Source: Rhodospirillaceae bacterium
GTDB taxonomy: Bacteria > Pseudomonadota > Alphaproteobacteria > UBA6615
NCBI GenBank assembly: GCA_002713365.1
Contig: PASR01000010.1
Span: 13,719-77,718 of the forward strand
DNA length: 64,000 nt
Direction: 5' to 3'
Shown: positions 55,590 through 64,000 of the stretch, in pieces
How positions within the stretch are numbered: position 1 is the stretch's first letter
Layout of the letters: each line of letters starts with the position of its first letter
Program-made: the position numbers and the translations under genes
Notes under the pieces: model-generated
Seen by the model: only the letters and a program-made list of their open reading frames with translations
Told to the model about the DNA's origin: nothing
The model's database searches: none

Positions 55590-57434
55590 TTGACCCAAGA
55601 CCCCAATATTGACAGTAAGATAGGTAACGACGCCCAAATATTATGGCGTATAGTTATGTTATGTATGCGATACCCCGGACGCGTAATAATAGCCGTGGGT
55701 GCTACCATAATTGCCTCGTTATTTCAGCTCGCAGTTCCACAACTAATTGGTAGTGCAGTAGATGGTGCTTTAGGTCTAATAGAGGATAATAATACAGTCG
55801 GCTATTCTGCAAATATGGCTTTATTTAAAACCGCTGCATTATTATTGGGAGTTTCAATATTAAGAGGCCTATTCACTCTCATCCATAATTACACCGGAGA
55901 AGCAGTTGGCCATATGATGGCATATGATCTCAGATTGTCATTTTATAATAAGTTGCAAAACTTAAGTTTTTCTTTCCATGACAAGGTACATACTGGAGAA
56001 TTAATTACCCGAGGAATGCTTGATCTAGAAGGAGTTCGTATGTTTGTGAGTACCGGTCTAGTCAGATTGGTTTTACTAACAGTGCTTATAGGCGTCGGTT
56101 CATATCTTCTACTTTCTACAGATCTTCTGCTGGGTGCACTTAGCCTCAGCTTTGTTCCATTCGTTGCATATCGTTCAGCTGTAGCGCGTTTAAAGCTCAG
56201 GTCTTTATGGCTAGCCCTACAAGAACGCATGAGTATCATCGGAAGAATAATGGACGAAAACTTAACTGGAATTAGGGTGGTAAGAGCATTCGGTGCAGAA
56301 AATTATGAACTAGAGAAGTATAAGACTGCAGCAGATGCTGCAAAAGAGTTAGCTGACCAGCGTATTAAAACAAGAGTCTCTTCAACTACAATTATGACAT
56401 TTGCTTATTTTATAGCCATGGGGCTTGTCCTTTGGTTTGGTGGGTTAAGGGTTTTGGAGGGGCAATTAACTGTTGGAGACTTAACTGAATTTCTTGCGTT
56501 TATGACTATTCTTCAATTACCCGTTCGTCAGCTGGGTCTCTTAGTAAATTCTTTTGCTAGAGCATCCAGTACCGGACGCCGTTTATTTGCTGTACTAGAT
56601 ATGAAACCAAACATATCTGATAAGAAAGGGGCTAAACCTCTTAAAATAACAAACGCTCATGTTGCTTACAAAAATGTCTCATTTCAATATAACGAGAAAG
56701 ACCAGTTACCAGCTTTACATAATATTTCTTTCGAGTTACGCAAAGGGTGCTCATTAGGTATTGTTGGCCCTCCAGGAAGCGGTAAATCGACAATTGCTCA
56801 TCTACTTACAAGATTTTATGATGTAACCGAGGGTAAAATTACAATAGACGGACAGGATTTACGCGATGTCACACTAGATACTCTGCGACGTCATGTATTA
56901 ACTGTACCTCAAGACCCATTCCTATTCACGACGTCTTTAGAAAATAATATTGCTTACGGTGATCCCTGGGCAAAGGATGAACAAATCACCGATGCAGCTT
57001 TTATAGCAAAAATAGATAATTTTATATTTGGTTTACCCGAGAGTTATAAGACATTAGTTGGCGAACGCGGAGTATCTCTATCAGGAGGACAAAAACAGCG
57101 GATATCAATCGCTCGGACCATTATGCTTAACCCATCAGTTATGATTCTAGACGATTCTACCGCTGCAATTGATGCAGCCACGGAACAAGAGATAAGACAA
57201 CTCTTAAAAACCCCTATGCAAACATGCGCAACAATATTTATTTCTCATAGACTGAGCACTCTACTCCACTCTGATGAGATCATATTTATTGATAATGGAC
57301 GTATAGTAGAACGCGGAACCCACGAAAGCTTAATTGCTGAGAACGGGCGTTATGCTGAGCTTCATAAACTTCAAAACCTTTCTACCAAGAATTCAGAACA
57401 TATTGCCACTAAAACAAAGGAAGTAAAGCTGTGA
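55590..57434 (+). CDS. ABC exporter half-transporter A (degenerate-site subunit)
   Basis: This is the first subunit of a heterodimeric ABC exporter. Residues 20-320 form six membrane helices. The ATPase domain has Walker A GPPGSGKST near 397, signature LSGGQKQR near 500, and Walker B MILDDSTAAID near 520. The usual catalytic Glu after the Walker B Asp is Asp here, as in BmrC/TM287. It starts at TTG 55590 and has 614 residues. It overlaps the second subunit by four bases (GTGA). It exports lipids, drugs or other amphiphiles; the cargo is not shown. Confidence 0.92.
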   Translation: MTQDPNIDSKIGNDAQILWRIVMLCMRYPGRVIIAVGATIIASLFQLAVPQLIGSAVDGALGLIEDNNTVGYSANMALFKTAALLLGVSILRGLFTLIHNYTGEAVGHMMAYDLRLSFYNKLQNLSFSFHDKVHTGELITRGMLDLEGVRMFVSTGLVRLVLLTVLIGVGSYLLLSTDLLLGALSLSFVPFVAYRSAVARLKLRSLWLALQERMSIIGRIMDENLTGIRVVRAFGAENYELEKYKTAADAAKELADQRIKTRVSSTTIMTFAYFIAMGLVLWFGGLRVLEGQLTVGDLTEFLAFMTILQLPVRQLGLLVNSFARASSTGRRLFAVLDMKPNISDKKGAKPLKITNAHVAYKNVSFQYNEKDQLPALHNISFELRKGCSLGIVGPPGSGKSTIAHLLTRFYDVTEGKITIDGQDLRDVTLDTLRRHVLTVPQDPFLFTTSLENNIAYGDPWAKDEQITDAAFIAKIDNFIFGLPESYKTLVGERGVSLSGGQKQRISIARTIMLNPSVMILDDSTAAIDAATEQEIRQLLKTPMQTCATIFISHRLSTLLHSDEIIFIDNGRIVERGTHESLIAENGRYAELHKLQNLSTKNSEHIATKTKEVKL

Positions 57435-59284
57435 ACCGCCGCTCTGATAAACACAGCAATCAGAAGAGAAACCGCCGACCCCCCCGGGCTTATGTAGGGT
57501 CACAATCTAGCCAAGAAGAAGATATGTTTGGAGCATTGTTTGATGGCGGGGTTGTAGGCAGATTTATGACTTACGTTTACCCTTATCGAAAAAACATTTG
57601 GATAGCTCTTGTAGCAGTTCTGATTGTTACTGCGGCGCAACTGCTAATCCCACTTATAATCCGGCATGGAATTGATAATGTAATACTTGCCGAGGACGGA
57701 AATGCAACAGACTTGTTTCTGGTAATTCTATTTTTTGCTTTGGTTATTACAATAAATTACTTTGCAAATTTAGTACAAGATCGACTTATTGGAATAACAG
57801 GCGAACACGTTATTTTTGACTTAAGACGTGCTATGTACTGTCACCTACAAAGTGTCTCACTCTCTTTCATGGATAAAACAGAGACTGGCCGTCTAATGTC
57901 AAGACTAACAGGCGATGTTAATTCACTACAAGAATTTCTAGAAAACTCTGTTACTGCATTTGGTGATTTAGTTCTATTATTTGGAATTGTAGTTATAATG
58001 CTGACCTTAGATTTTGGGCTTGGTATACTTACCCTTTCAGCTGTACCAACATTATTTTTAGTTCGTATGTTTTGGCTTCCACGCGCCCGAGTAGCTTTTC
58101 GCCTTGCGAGAGAGACAAATTCAAGTGCAAATGGAGCATTAGCCGAAGGTATTCGAGCGGTTCAAACAGTCCAGAGTATGCGGCGCGAAACAGTTAATCA
58201 TGACCTCTATGATGACAAGGTTCGCGACAATTTATATGCGCATCTAAAGTCAGCTCGAATGGCCCAAGTGATGGTTCCTATAGTCGACACACTTACGGGA
58301 GCAGCTATGGGTATAGTTATCTTACTTGGAGGCATGCAAGTTATAAATGGCACCCTAGATGTAGGGGTAATGGTTGCTTTTCTATTCTATGTACAACGCT
58401 TCTTTGATCCCATTAGATCTTTAACTATTCAATATAGTGTAATGCAAAGAGCGATGGCATCTGGAAAAAGAATTTTTGAAGTACTCGATGTACCCTTAGC
58501 TATTAACTACGATCCTAACGCTATTAACCCTGAGACAATTCAGGGATCAGTAGAGTTTAGGGAAGTTACATTTAGCTATATAGAAAATCAGCCAGTTTTG
58601 GATAAAGTTAGCTTTACCGTTTCCCCAGGGGAAACTATAGCACTAGTTGGCAAAACAGGGTCTGGAAAAACCAGTATTACTTCATTACTCAACCGATTCT
58701 ATGAGGTTGATGATGGTACAATTTTGATCGATGGGATAGACGTCAGAAACTACTCAAAACAATCGCTTGGACGTAATATAGCTATGGTATTACAAGATCC
58801 TTTCCTATTTACCGGCACTATTTTTGATAATATTCGCTATCGAACAACAAACGCAACACAAAAAGATATAGAAAAGGCTGCCCAACTAGTAGGTGCTCAT
58901 AATTTTATTAGTCAACTTCCTAACGGCTACAATACTTTACTCGAAGAGCAGGGTCGCAATTTATCTCTTGGCCAACGTCAGCTTCTTAGCTTTGCAAGGG
59001 CTTTAGTTGCCGATGCAAAAATTCTCGTGCTGGATGAAGCAACAGCCAATATCGATAGTCACACCGAAAGAGAAATTCAACTTGCATTAAAACGATTACT
59101 TCACGGTCGGACAGGAATTGTAATCGCGCATCGCCTCGCTACAATACGCGGCGCTGATAGAATAATTGTACTAAATAACGGTAAGGTTATAGAAAATGGA
59201 TCCCATTCTGATTTAATTGCTAAGAAGGGTCTGTATGAAAGTCTGTATGCCTTAAATCACTCATCATTCGACGATTTATATTAG
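57431..59284 (+). CDS. ABC exporter half-transporter B
   Basis: This is the second subunit, 617 residues, with an N-terminal basic, Arg/Asn-rich tail of about 40 residues before the membrane domain. Walker A GKTGSGKTS near 413 and Walker B VLDEATANID near 538, with the normal catalytic Glu, are intact. The signature is LSLGQRQL, altered from LSGGQ. Together with the LDD of subunit A, this puts both changes into the same composite ATP site, as known in BmrCD and TM287/288 heterodimers. The GTG start at 57431 has AAGGAAG upstream. Confidence 0.92.
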   Translation: MNRRSDKHSNQKRNRRPPRAYVGSQSSQEEDMFGALFDGGVVGRFMTYVYPYRKNIWIALVAVLIVTAAQLLIPLIIRHGIDNVILAEDGNATDLFLVILFFALVITINYFANLVQDRLIGITGEHVIFDLRRAMYCHLQSVSLSFMDKTETGRLMSRLTGDVNSLQEFLENSVTAFGDLVLLFGIVVIMLTLDFGLGILTLSAVPTLFLVRMFWLPRARVAFRLARETNSSANGALAEGIRAVQTVQSMRRETVNHDLYDDKVRDNLYAHLKSARMAQVMVPIVDTLTGAAMGIVILLGGMQVINGTLDVGVMVAFLFYVQRFFDPIRSLTIQYSVMQRAMASGKRIFEVLDVPLAINYDPNAINPETIQGSVEFREVTFSYIENQPVLDKVSFTVSPGETIALVGKTGSGKTSITSLLNRFYEVDDGTILIDGIDVRNYSKQSLGRNIAMVLQDPFLFTGTIFDNIRYRTTNATQKDIEKAAQLVGAHNFISQLPNGYNTLLEEQGRNLSLGQRQLLSFARALVADAKILVLDEATANIDSHTEREIQLALKRLLHGRTGIVIAHRLATIRGADRIIVLNNGKVIENGSHSDLIAKKGLYESLYALNHSSFDDLY

Positions 59285-59317
59285 ATAGTATTTTATTTAT
59301 ATATTTATTAATACTCA

Positions 59318-60124
59318 CTAATCAGTATTATAATCTATTTTTTTACCTCCCCAGTTACGACCAGGTATGTGCATCATTTTACTCTCGGCAAGCCCGCCAT
59401 CAGCCCTTAATGTTGCAGCGTTTACATAGCTAGATCTATCTGACAATAAAAAAACACAAGCCTCCGCTATTTCTTCGGGTTTTCCCACTCTCCCCATAGG
59501 AACAACAGCTGCGCGTCCAGCAGCTATTTCTTCGTCCGAAAACATAGATTCAGTCATCGGTGTTCTTACTTGTCCCGGTACCACAGTGTTAGCTCTCACT
59601 CCTCTATCACCCCATTCCACCCCAAATAAATTTCCCATCATTAAAGTACCTGCCTTAGCTATAGAATAAGCACCTGCACCATTGTAAGGTTGCACTCCTC
59701 CAACCGATGATAGAAATACGATCGACCCATTACCATTCTCTAACATTAATTTTCCAGCAGCTTGTGCACATAAAAAGTATCCCTTAAGACCAATATTAAT
59801 AACCATATCCCAGTCTTCTAATTCAAGATCTTCCAACTTTGCAGGCCTTAGCTTAATTGCGCCACAGACAATACCATCAATAGTTCCAAACCTAGCAACG
59901 GTATCCTTAACCATTCTTTTTGCGTCAGCCACTAAAGATGTATCCATTTCAATGACAAGTGAATCCTGACCTCTAGCTTTTACAAGTTCAGCAGTTTCTT
60001 CTGCTCCTTGGCGATCAATATCAGCTATGGCTATATCAGCCCCCTCTTCGGCCGCTAATACTGCAGTGGCTCTTCCAATGCCGCTAGCCGCACCTGTTAT
60101 AATAATTTTTTTCCCCTTAAGCAT
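59318..60124 (-). CDS. short-chain dehydrogenase/reductase
   Basis: The 268-residue SDR has TGAASGIGRA near residue 11 and the catalytic YSIAK near 155. The NNAG motif usual in the family reads CGAI here. A C-terminal extension ending in KMMHIPGRNWGGKKIDYNTD is longer than common. It likely uses NAD(H) or NADP(H) to convert a secondary alcohol. It is convergent with the ABC exporter and about 140 bases downstream of the PLP enzyme gene. Confidence 0.88.
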   Translation of the reverse strand: MLKGKKIIITGAASGIGRATAVLAAEEGADIAIADIDRQGAEETAELVKARGQDSLVIEMDTSLVADAKRMVKDTVARFGTIDGIVCGAIKLRPAKLEDLELEDWDMVINIGLKGYFLCAQAAGKLMLENGNGSIVFLSSVGGVQPYNGAGAYSIAKAGTLMMGNLFGVEWGDRGVRANTVVPGQVRTPMTESMFSDEEIAAGRAAVVPMGRVGKPEEIAEACVFLLSDRSSYVNAATLRADGGLAESKMMHIPGRNWGGKKIDYNTD

Positions 60125-60266
60125 AATTATAATTCCTATTGTTTATTTCACCTAAAATTATTTAAATGATCACTTGAATTTAAAGTTAACTGCAAAATTA
60201 ACGGTATTATTCATAATACATACGAGAGATAAAAATTAGGTATAACCAGAATTTTTAAAATAAATA

Positions 60267-61523
60267 CTAACTAGATAAAAATTCTGCATAATTAATTGAC
60301 TTTGTGAGATCAATAAAATTCTTAACCTCCGGCATTTCATACTTTAACGCAGTACCGCAATTAAATAGAACTACTTGGTCATTATTACCAACACGTCCTT
60401 CAAAAACTGCACGCCTCAATGCAGCAAATGTAGTGGCACCTTCTGGGCCCATTAAAAAACCGTCTCTATTAGAAACCTCTATTTGCGCTGATACTATTTC
60501 TTCGTCCGGAGCAGATATAGCATAACCGTCACTTTCTCTTAATGCTCTAAGTACTAGGAAATCACCAAGAGCTACAGGAACTCTTATCCCACTAGCTATA
60601 GTTTTTGCCGAAGACCAAGGTTGTGCTCTATCGGCTCCTTCATTCCAAGCTTTGACAATTGGAGCACAGCCACTAGCCTGTACACAAACCATTTTTGGTT
60701 TCCTACTATCGAGCCAACCAATATCCATAAGTTCACTAAACGCCTTCCACATACCGATTAGTCCCGTACCACCGCCAGTTGGATAAAATATAGCATCCGG
60801 TAACCTCCAACCTAATTGTTCCGCTAACTCTAAGCCCATAGTTTTTTTACCTTCAATACGATAAGGTTCTTTTAACGTAGAAGTATCAAACCAGTTCATT
60901 TGACTTTTTCCATCTGCAACAATCTTACCGCAATCATTTATAAGACCGTTCACCTTCCATACCTTAGCTCCTTGCAAGGAAATTTCGCGCACATTAACGT
61001 CAGGTGTGTCTTCTGGACAAAAAACAAAGGACTCAATTCCACATCGGGTAGCATATGCAGCAAGAGCTGCGCCAGCATTTCCATTCGTTGGAATTGCCAT
61101 ACGCGATACACCTAATTCTTTAGCCATACTTACAGCTAAACTCAAACCCCTAGCCTTAAAAGACCCAGTTGGTAATCGGCTTTCATCTTTAACTAATATC
61201 TGACCCACCCCTAGTTCCCGAGCGCAGTTTGATAAAGATATTAGAGGTGTAGTTGGCTCACCTAATGAAACAATATTAGACGTATTACGTAGGGGAAGAA
61301 ACTCGCGATAACGCCACATACCATTTGGACGATTTTTTAATGCTGACTTAGTAAGTTTTAATTTAATATTATTTAAATCATAACGAACCAATAGAGGTTT
61401 TCCTACCTCAGATAGTCCATGCAAAAAGTCGGCAGGATAATGTTCCCCAGTTTCTGAACATTCTAAATGAGAAGTGAATGTGGGTCTATCAGTTGATAGA
61501 TTACTATTTACCTGCTTTCTCAA
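60267..61523 (-). CDS. threonine synthase-like PLP-dependent enzyme
   Basis: The fold type II PLP enzyme has the lysine in RLPTGSFKARGL near residue 124, PTNGNAGAALAAYA near 150 for phosphate binding, and FYPTGGGTGLIGMWKA near 248. The sequence is close to threonine synthases, but members of this group also act as dehydratases or ammonia lyases. The TTG at 61523 overlaps the stop of the amidohydrolase gene (TTGA), giving 418 residues; TTG at 61547 would add eight. The N-terminus has a CSETGEHYP region in place of the usual zinc-ribbon-like start. A homoserine source is not visible nearby, so threonine synthesis is not assured. Confidence 0.85.
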   Translation of the reverse strand: MRKQVNSNLSTDRPTFTSHLECSETGEHYPADFLHGLSEVGKPLLVRYDLNNIKLKLTKSALKNRPNGMWRYREFLPLRNTSNIVSLGEPTTPLISLSNCARELGVGQILVKDESRLPTGSFKARGLSLAVSMAKELGVSRMAIPTNGNAGAALAAYATRCGIESFVFCPEDTPDVNVREISLQGAKVWKVNGLINDCGKIVADGKSQMNWFDTSTLKEPYRIEGKKTMGLELAEQLGWRLPDAIFYPTGGGTGLIGMWKAFSELMDIGWLDSRKPKMVCVQASGCAPIVKAWNEGADRAQPWSSAKTIASGIRVPVALGDFLVLRALRESDGYAISAPDEEIVSAQIEVSNRDGFLMGPEGATTFAALRRAVFEGRVGNNDQVVLFNCGTALKYEMPEVKNFIDLTKSINYAEFLSS

Positions 61524-62338
61524 ACCTTTAGATCCCAGCCAATCCAATCACATAATGCACGACCCATTACTAAATCTAGGTCATCACCTGATAGCCAGGT
61601 TAGTTCTTCAGTAAACATAGTTACACATTCCTTGTAGGAACATGGCATACGACTTAGGTCTGTTCCCCAAAAACAACGATTCGGACCAAATGAGTCAAAC
61701 AAACGCTGAATATTATCATGAATGTTTTTATACGGATATTTATCAGATGAGTTACTTGGAGCACCGGAGAGCTTAACTGCTATATTTGGATATTTAGCCA
61801 GCCGCACTAATTCAGTCAGGGTCTCAAATGCCTCATCATCTTTTAAGAAGGGTGACACGCCCATATGATCAATTAATATGCGCAAACCAGGATGTCTTTC
61901 GGCCACTTCACCGACTGTTGGTAGAAAAGAATGAGCCAAAAGGCCAACGGGCAAACCCTTTTCTTCAGCTAACTGGTATAGCCAATTCATAGTACCGTCG
62001 GTAGGCCAATTTTTCCTTTCAGGCTGCATAAATATGTATCTAAGCCCCAGCATACCTGTCTCTTTTAATCTTTCGTCAAGTAACTCTCTGCTCTCCTTTG
62101 GAGTATCCGGCGGAACCCAACCAAGGACTGCAAATTTATCAGGATGCGCTGCAGAGGCCGCTAGAGCCAACTCATTTCCTCCAGGTACTGCACCTGGTGG
62201 ATGGAGAAGAACAGCATCAACCCCTGCCGTCTCCATTTCCTGTAGTAAATCATCTTTTGAGTAGGTCTCTACCTGTCGATGTATTGGTGGGAGCATAATA
62301 TTTTCCCAAATATGAACCTGTGAATCGACAACCAACAT
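61520..62338 (-). CDS. amidohydrolase family protein (PDC-lactonase-like TIM barrel)
   Basis: The 272-residue TIM-barrel hydrolase has the N-terminal VVDSQVHIWE motif, in which D-x-H/Q-x-H-x-W is typical of 2-pyrone-4,6-dicarboxylate lactonase-like amidohydrolases. It also has the IDHMGVS and FWGTDLSRMP segments with a His and an Asp expected at the active site. It hydrolyses a lactone or decarboxylates an acid. It overlaps the start of the PLP enzyme gene, so the two are translationally coupled. It lies just upstream on the same strand, with a 217-base AT-rich gap to the right in which I see nothing else. Confidence 0.87.
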   Translation of the reverse strand: MLVVDSQVHIWENIMLPPIHRQVETYSKDDLLQEMETAGVDAVLLHPPGAVPGGNELALAASAAHPDKFAVLGWVPPDTPKESRELLDERLKETGMLGLRYIFMQPERKNWPTDGTMNWLYQLAEEKGLPVGLLAHSFLPTVGEVAERHPGLRILIDHMGVSPFLKDDEAFETLTELVRLAKYPNIAVKLSGAPSNSSDKYPYKNIHDNIQRLFDSFGPNRCFWGTDLSRMPCSYKECVTMFTEELTWLSGDDLDLVMGRALCDWIGWDLKV

Positions 62339-62594
62339 CTCATTTCTCCCTAATTTAGTTATATTAATTAGTATATAAACGAAATTATATATTCACTGTA
62401 ATTATAGCACCTAAAATAAACTATGACTCTAATACTGCTGGCATTAAAACTCGCTTCATGTCAAACCCTTATATATTTGTAAGATTATCACTATAAACCA
62501 CCTCATGTTTAGATTCTTTTTTTATTTATAACATTATAATTGTGTAACCAACTCTTTGATAAACTCATCAAAACCAGATAATACAAAGCAACAA

Positions 62595-63872
62595 ATGCGT
62601 CACGGTATGCGTGTTTTTCAAAACCGTGATTTCCGATACTTTTGGGGAACCCGCGTTCTCGGGTTTCTAGCTATCGAAATGATGGTAACTACAGTAGGAT
62701 GGCAAGTATATCGAATAACCGGACGTGAACTTGACTTAGGTCTTGTAGGGCTAGCCCAATTTGCACCCTTTGCCATACTTTTTTTAGTATCGGGCGTTGT
62801 TGCCGACAGATTACCCCGTATGTATATTATTCGTGCCTGCATAGCAGTACAAACGATATGTGCTTTTGGTTTGTTTTTGCTGACTATTACAGGTGACGAT
62901 CACTTTATATATATACTTTTATTACTGCTTGTATTTGGGACCTCACGAGCCTTTCAAGGACCAGCCCAGCAAGCGATTTTACCTAACTTAGTTTCAAAAT
63001 CAGACTTGCCGAATGCTATAGCTTGGTCTGCATCTGGTTTTCAAATGGCTAGAGTAATCGGGCCGACTATATCTGGTATTCTTATTGTAATAGGAGTTCA
63101 ATTTAATCAAGATGAGACATGGGTATATAGTGTAGTATTTTTATTATTTTTACTGGCCTCTTGGATGGCTTGGAATGTTCGTGCATCCTCCCAAATTGTC
63201 AGCCGTGACCCTATAACTCTAGCTAACTTATTCGCAGGTCTTAAGTTTATTAAGTCTAGGAAAGTGATATTAGGCGCAATTTCGTTAGATTTATTTGCAG
63301 TCTTATTTGGAGGAGCTCTTGCACTACTTCCGGTATATGCAAAAGATATTTTAAATGTTGGTGCAGAAGGTTTTGGTCTTCTGAGGAGCGCCTTCACATT
63401 AGGAGCATTATTTGGTGCACTCTATTTAACCCAAAGACCTATTAGATACCGTGCAGGTCTAAAACTATTAATAGCGGTAGCCGGTTTTGGAACAGGAGCT
63501 ATTGTTTTTGGTTTATCCAATATTTTTTGGTTATCTCTATTTGCTCTTCTAGTAATGGGTCTATGTGACTCAGTAAGCGTATTTGTTCGTCAAAATATGG
63601 TACAAATAATTACACCGGACAGTATGCGTGGACGCGTCAGCGCAGTATCATCAGTCTTTACTGGCGCTTCTAACGAATTAGGGGAGTTTGAATCGGGGAT
63701 TACTGCACATTGGTGGGGAACTGTGCCAGCCGTGGTATTTGGTGGAGCAGTAACAGTGTTAGTTGCTTTAAGTTTTGCTTACATATTCCCGCAGTTACGC
63801 CAGGTTAACAGTTTGGATTCTGATGATCTAGTTCGCAAGTATCGTGATCCCCCAGCAGTTTCTAATAACTAA
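62595..63872 (+). CDS. MFS transporter, EntS-like subgroup (second)
   Basis: About twelve hydrophobic helices and the loop motif GVVADRLPRMYII identify an MFS transporter of the same export-like subgroup as the one at 22596. A plausible start is ATG 62595; TTG 62556 is possible and adds 13 residues, but neither has a good ribosome site. The protein of about 425 residues ends in a charged tail. A 3-hydroxyisobutyrate-type dehydrogenase follows. Substrate unknown. Confidence 0.84.
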   Translation: MRHGMRVFQNRDFRYFWGTRVLGFLAIEMMVTTVGWQVYRITGRELDLGLVGLAQFAPFAILFLVSGVVADRLPRMYIIRACIAVQTICAFGLFLLTITGDDHFIYILLLLLVFGTSRAFQGPAQQAILPNLVSKSDLPNAIAWSASGFQMARVIGPTISGILIVIGVQFNQDETWVYSVVFLLFLLASWMAWNVRASSQIVSRDPITLANLFAGLKFIKSRKVILGAISLDLFAVLFGGALALLPVYAKDILNVGAEGFGLLRSAFTLGALFGALYLTQRPIRYRAGLKLLIAVAGFGTGAIVFGLSNIFWLSLFALLVMGLCDSVSVFVRQNMVQIITPDSMRGRVSAVSSVFTGASNELGEFESGITAHWWGTVPAVVFGGAVTVLVALSFAYIFPQLRQVNSLDSDDLVRKYRDPPAVSNN

Positions 63873-63935
63873 AATGCGTGTTAGGAATAATTTCCAAGCC
63901 TTTATGTTTAAATAATACCCCAAAGGATAAATAAA

Positions 63936-64000
63936 ATGAGTATTACAGTTGGTGTAGTCGGTCTCGGAGCTATGGGCTCCGCAATTGCCATCAGATTATG
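63936..64000 (+). CDS. 3-hydroxyisobutyrate dehydrogenase-family protein, 5' end only
   Basis: Only 21 codons are inside the window. They read MSITVGVVGLGAMGSAIAI and include the Rossmann GLGAMG motif that starts NAD(P)-dependent beta-hydroxyacid dehydrogenases. AAAGGA lies 9 bases before the ATG. It resembles the N-terminus of the enzyme at 17992. The rest lies beyond the right edge. Confidence 0.7.
   Translation, partial: MSITVGVVGLGAMGSAIAIRL

Noticed and set aside
1-64000. CRISPR arrays, tRNA, rRNA, prophage or toxin-antitoxin genes
   Set aside because: I looked for evenly spaced repeats, tRNA-like folds, integrases and small paired genes on both strands and saw none.

Overview
The window is AT-rich DNA, high-30s percent GC by eye, densely coded and with short intergenic gaps. 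It looks like a chromosomal segment of a free-living, probably marine, heterotrophic proteobacterium. A PrtD/HlyD type I secretion operon, a RadD-like helicase, TRAP-type and FAH-type proteins and many small-molecule catabolic enzymes fit an alphaproteobacterium with a reduced regulatory repertoire; this placement is inference. I saw no rRNA, tRNA, CRISPR array, insertion sequence, integrase or transcriptional regulator. Each of the longer gaps was read and is described where something was seen; no gene-free stretch exceeds 300 bases.

Layout. Positions 1-5376 (minus) hold a type I secretion operon: ABC permease, HlyD adaptor, an 87-residue protein, and the start of a large RTX-like secreted substrate that runs off the left edge. 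Positions 5672-8898 hold a divergent pair, a cyclase-family hydrolase against a sulfatase plus an AhpD-like protein. A RadD-like helicase (9014-10846) and a CNNM/CorC-type membrane protein (10970-12331) look like housekeeping genes. From 12.6 to 28.4 kb lies a catabolic block: a tandem VOC protein, a frameshifted FMN 2-hydroxyacid oxidase facing a ThDP enzyme, 2-hydroxyacid and 3-hydroxyisobutyrate-type dehydrogenases, three FAH proteins, a Gfo/Idh enzyme with an amidase, a gamma-glutamyltransferase, and MFS and DMT transporters.

From 28.6 to 39.4 kb, a glutathione transferase is followed by a five-gene minus-strand operon (two metallo-beta-lactamase-fold proteins, an alpha/beta hydrolase, an enoyl-reductase-like MDR protein and a Baeyer-Villiger-type monooxygenase). 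Beside it are a dienelactone hydrolase, two acyl-CoA dehydrogenases and a class III CoA transferase. This reads as oxidation of a ketone or cyclic compound, ester opening and beta-oxidation-like processing. A soluble SPINDLY-type O-GlcNAc transferase with TPR repeats (39569-41647) stands alone.

From 41.7 to 55.4 kb the theme is amide or N-compound catabolism. Minus-strand amidase, isochorismatase-fold hydrolase, alpha/beta hydrolase and RidA genes resemble the logic of Rut and Nic pathways. Next come an Ldh-family dehydrogenase with an amidase, a TRAP-type binding protein with no signal peptide, two more Gfo/Idh enzymes around a GMC oxidoreductase, another alpha/beta hydrolase and a second FMN oxidase. 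The ridA gene is conspicuously GC-richer than everything around it. The right end (55.6-64 kb) has a heterodimeric ABC exporter with one degenerate ATP site, an SDR, a threonine-synthase-like PLP enzyme with an amidohydrolase, an MFS transporter, and the first codons of a second 3-hydroxyisobutyrate-type dehydrogenase.

No single gene set here is certainly a new system. The strongest leads are the Rut/Nic-like amide cassette with a foreign-looking ridA, the monooxygenase operon carrying two MBL-fold proteins with altered metal ligands, the leaderless orphan TRAP binding protein, a GMC gene that appears to start at CTG, and a 41-base inverted repeat at 39.4 kb.
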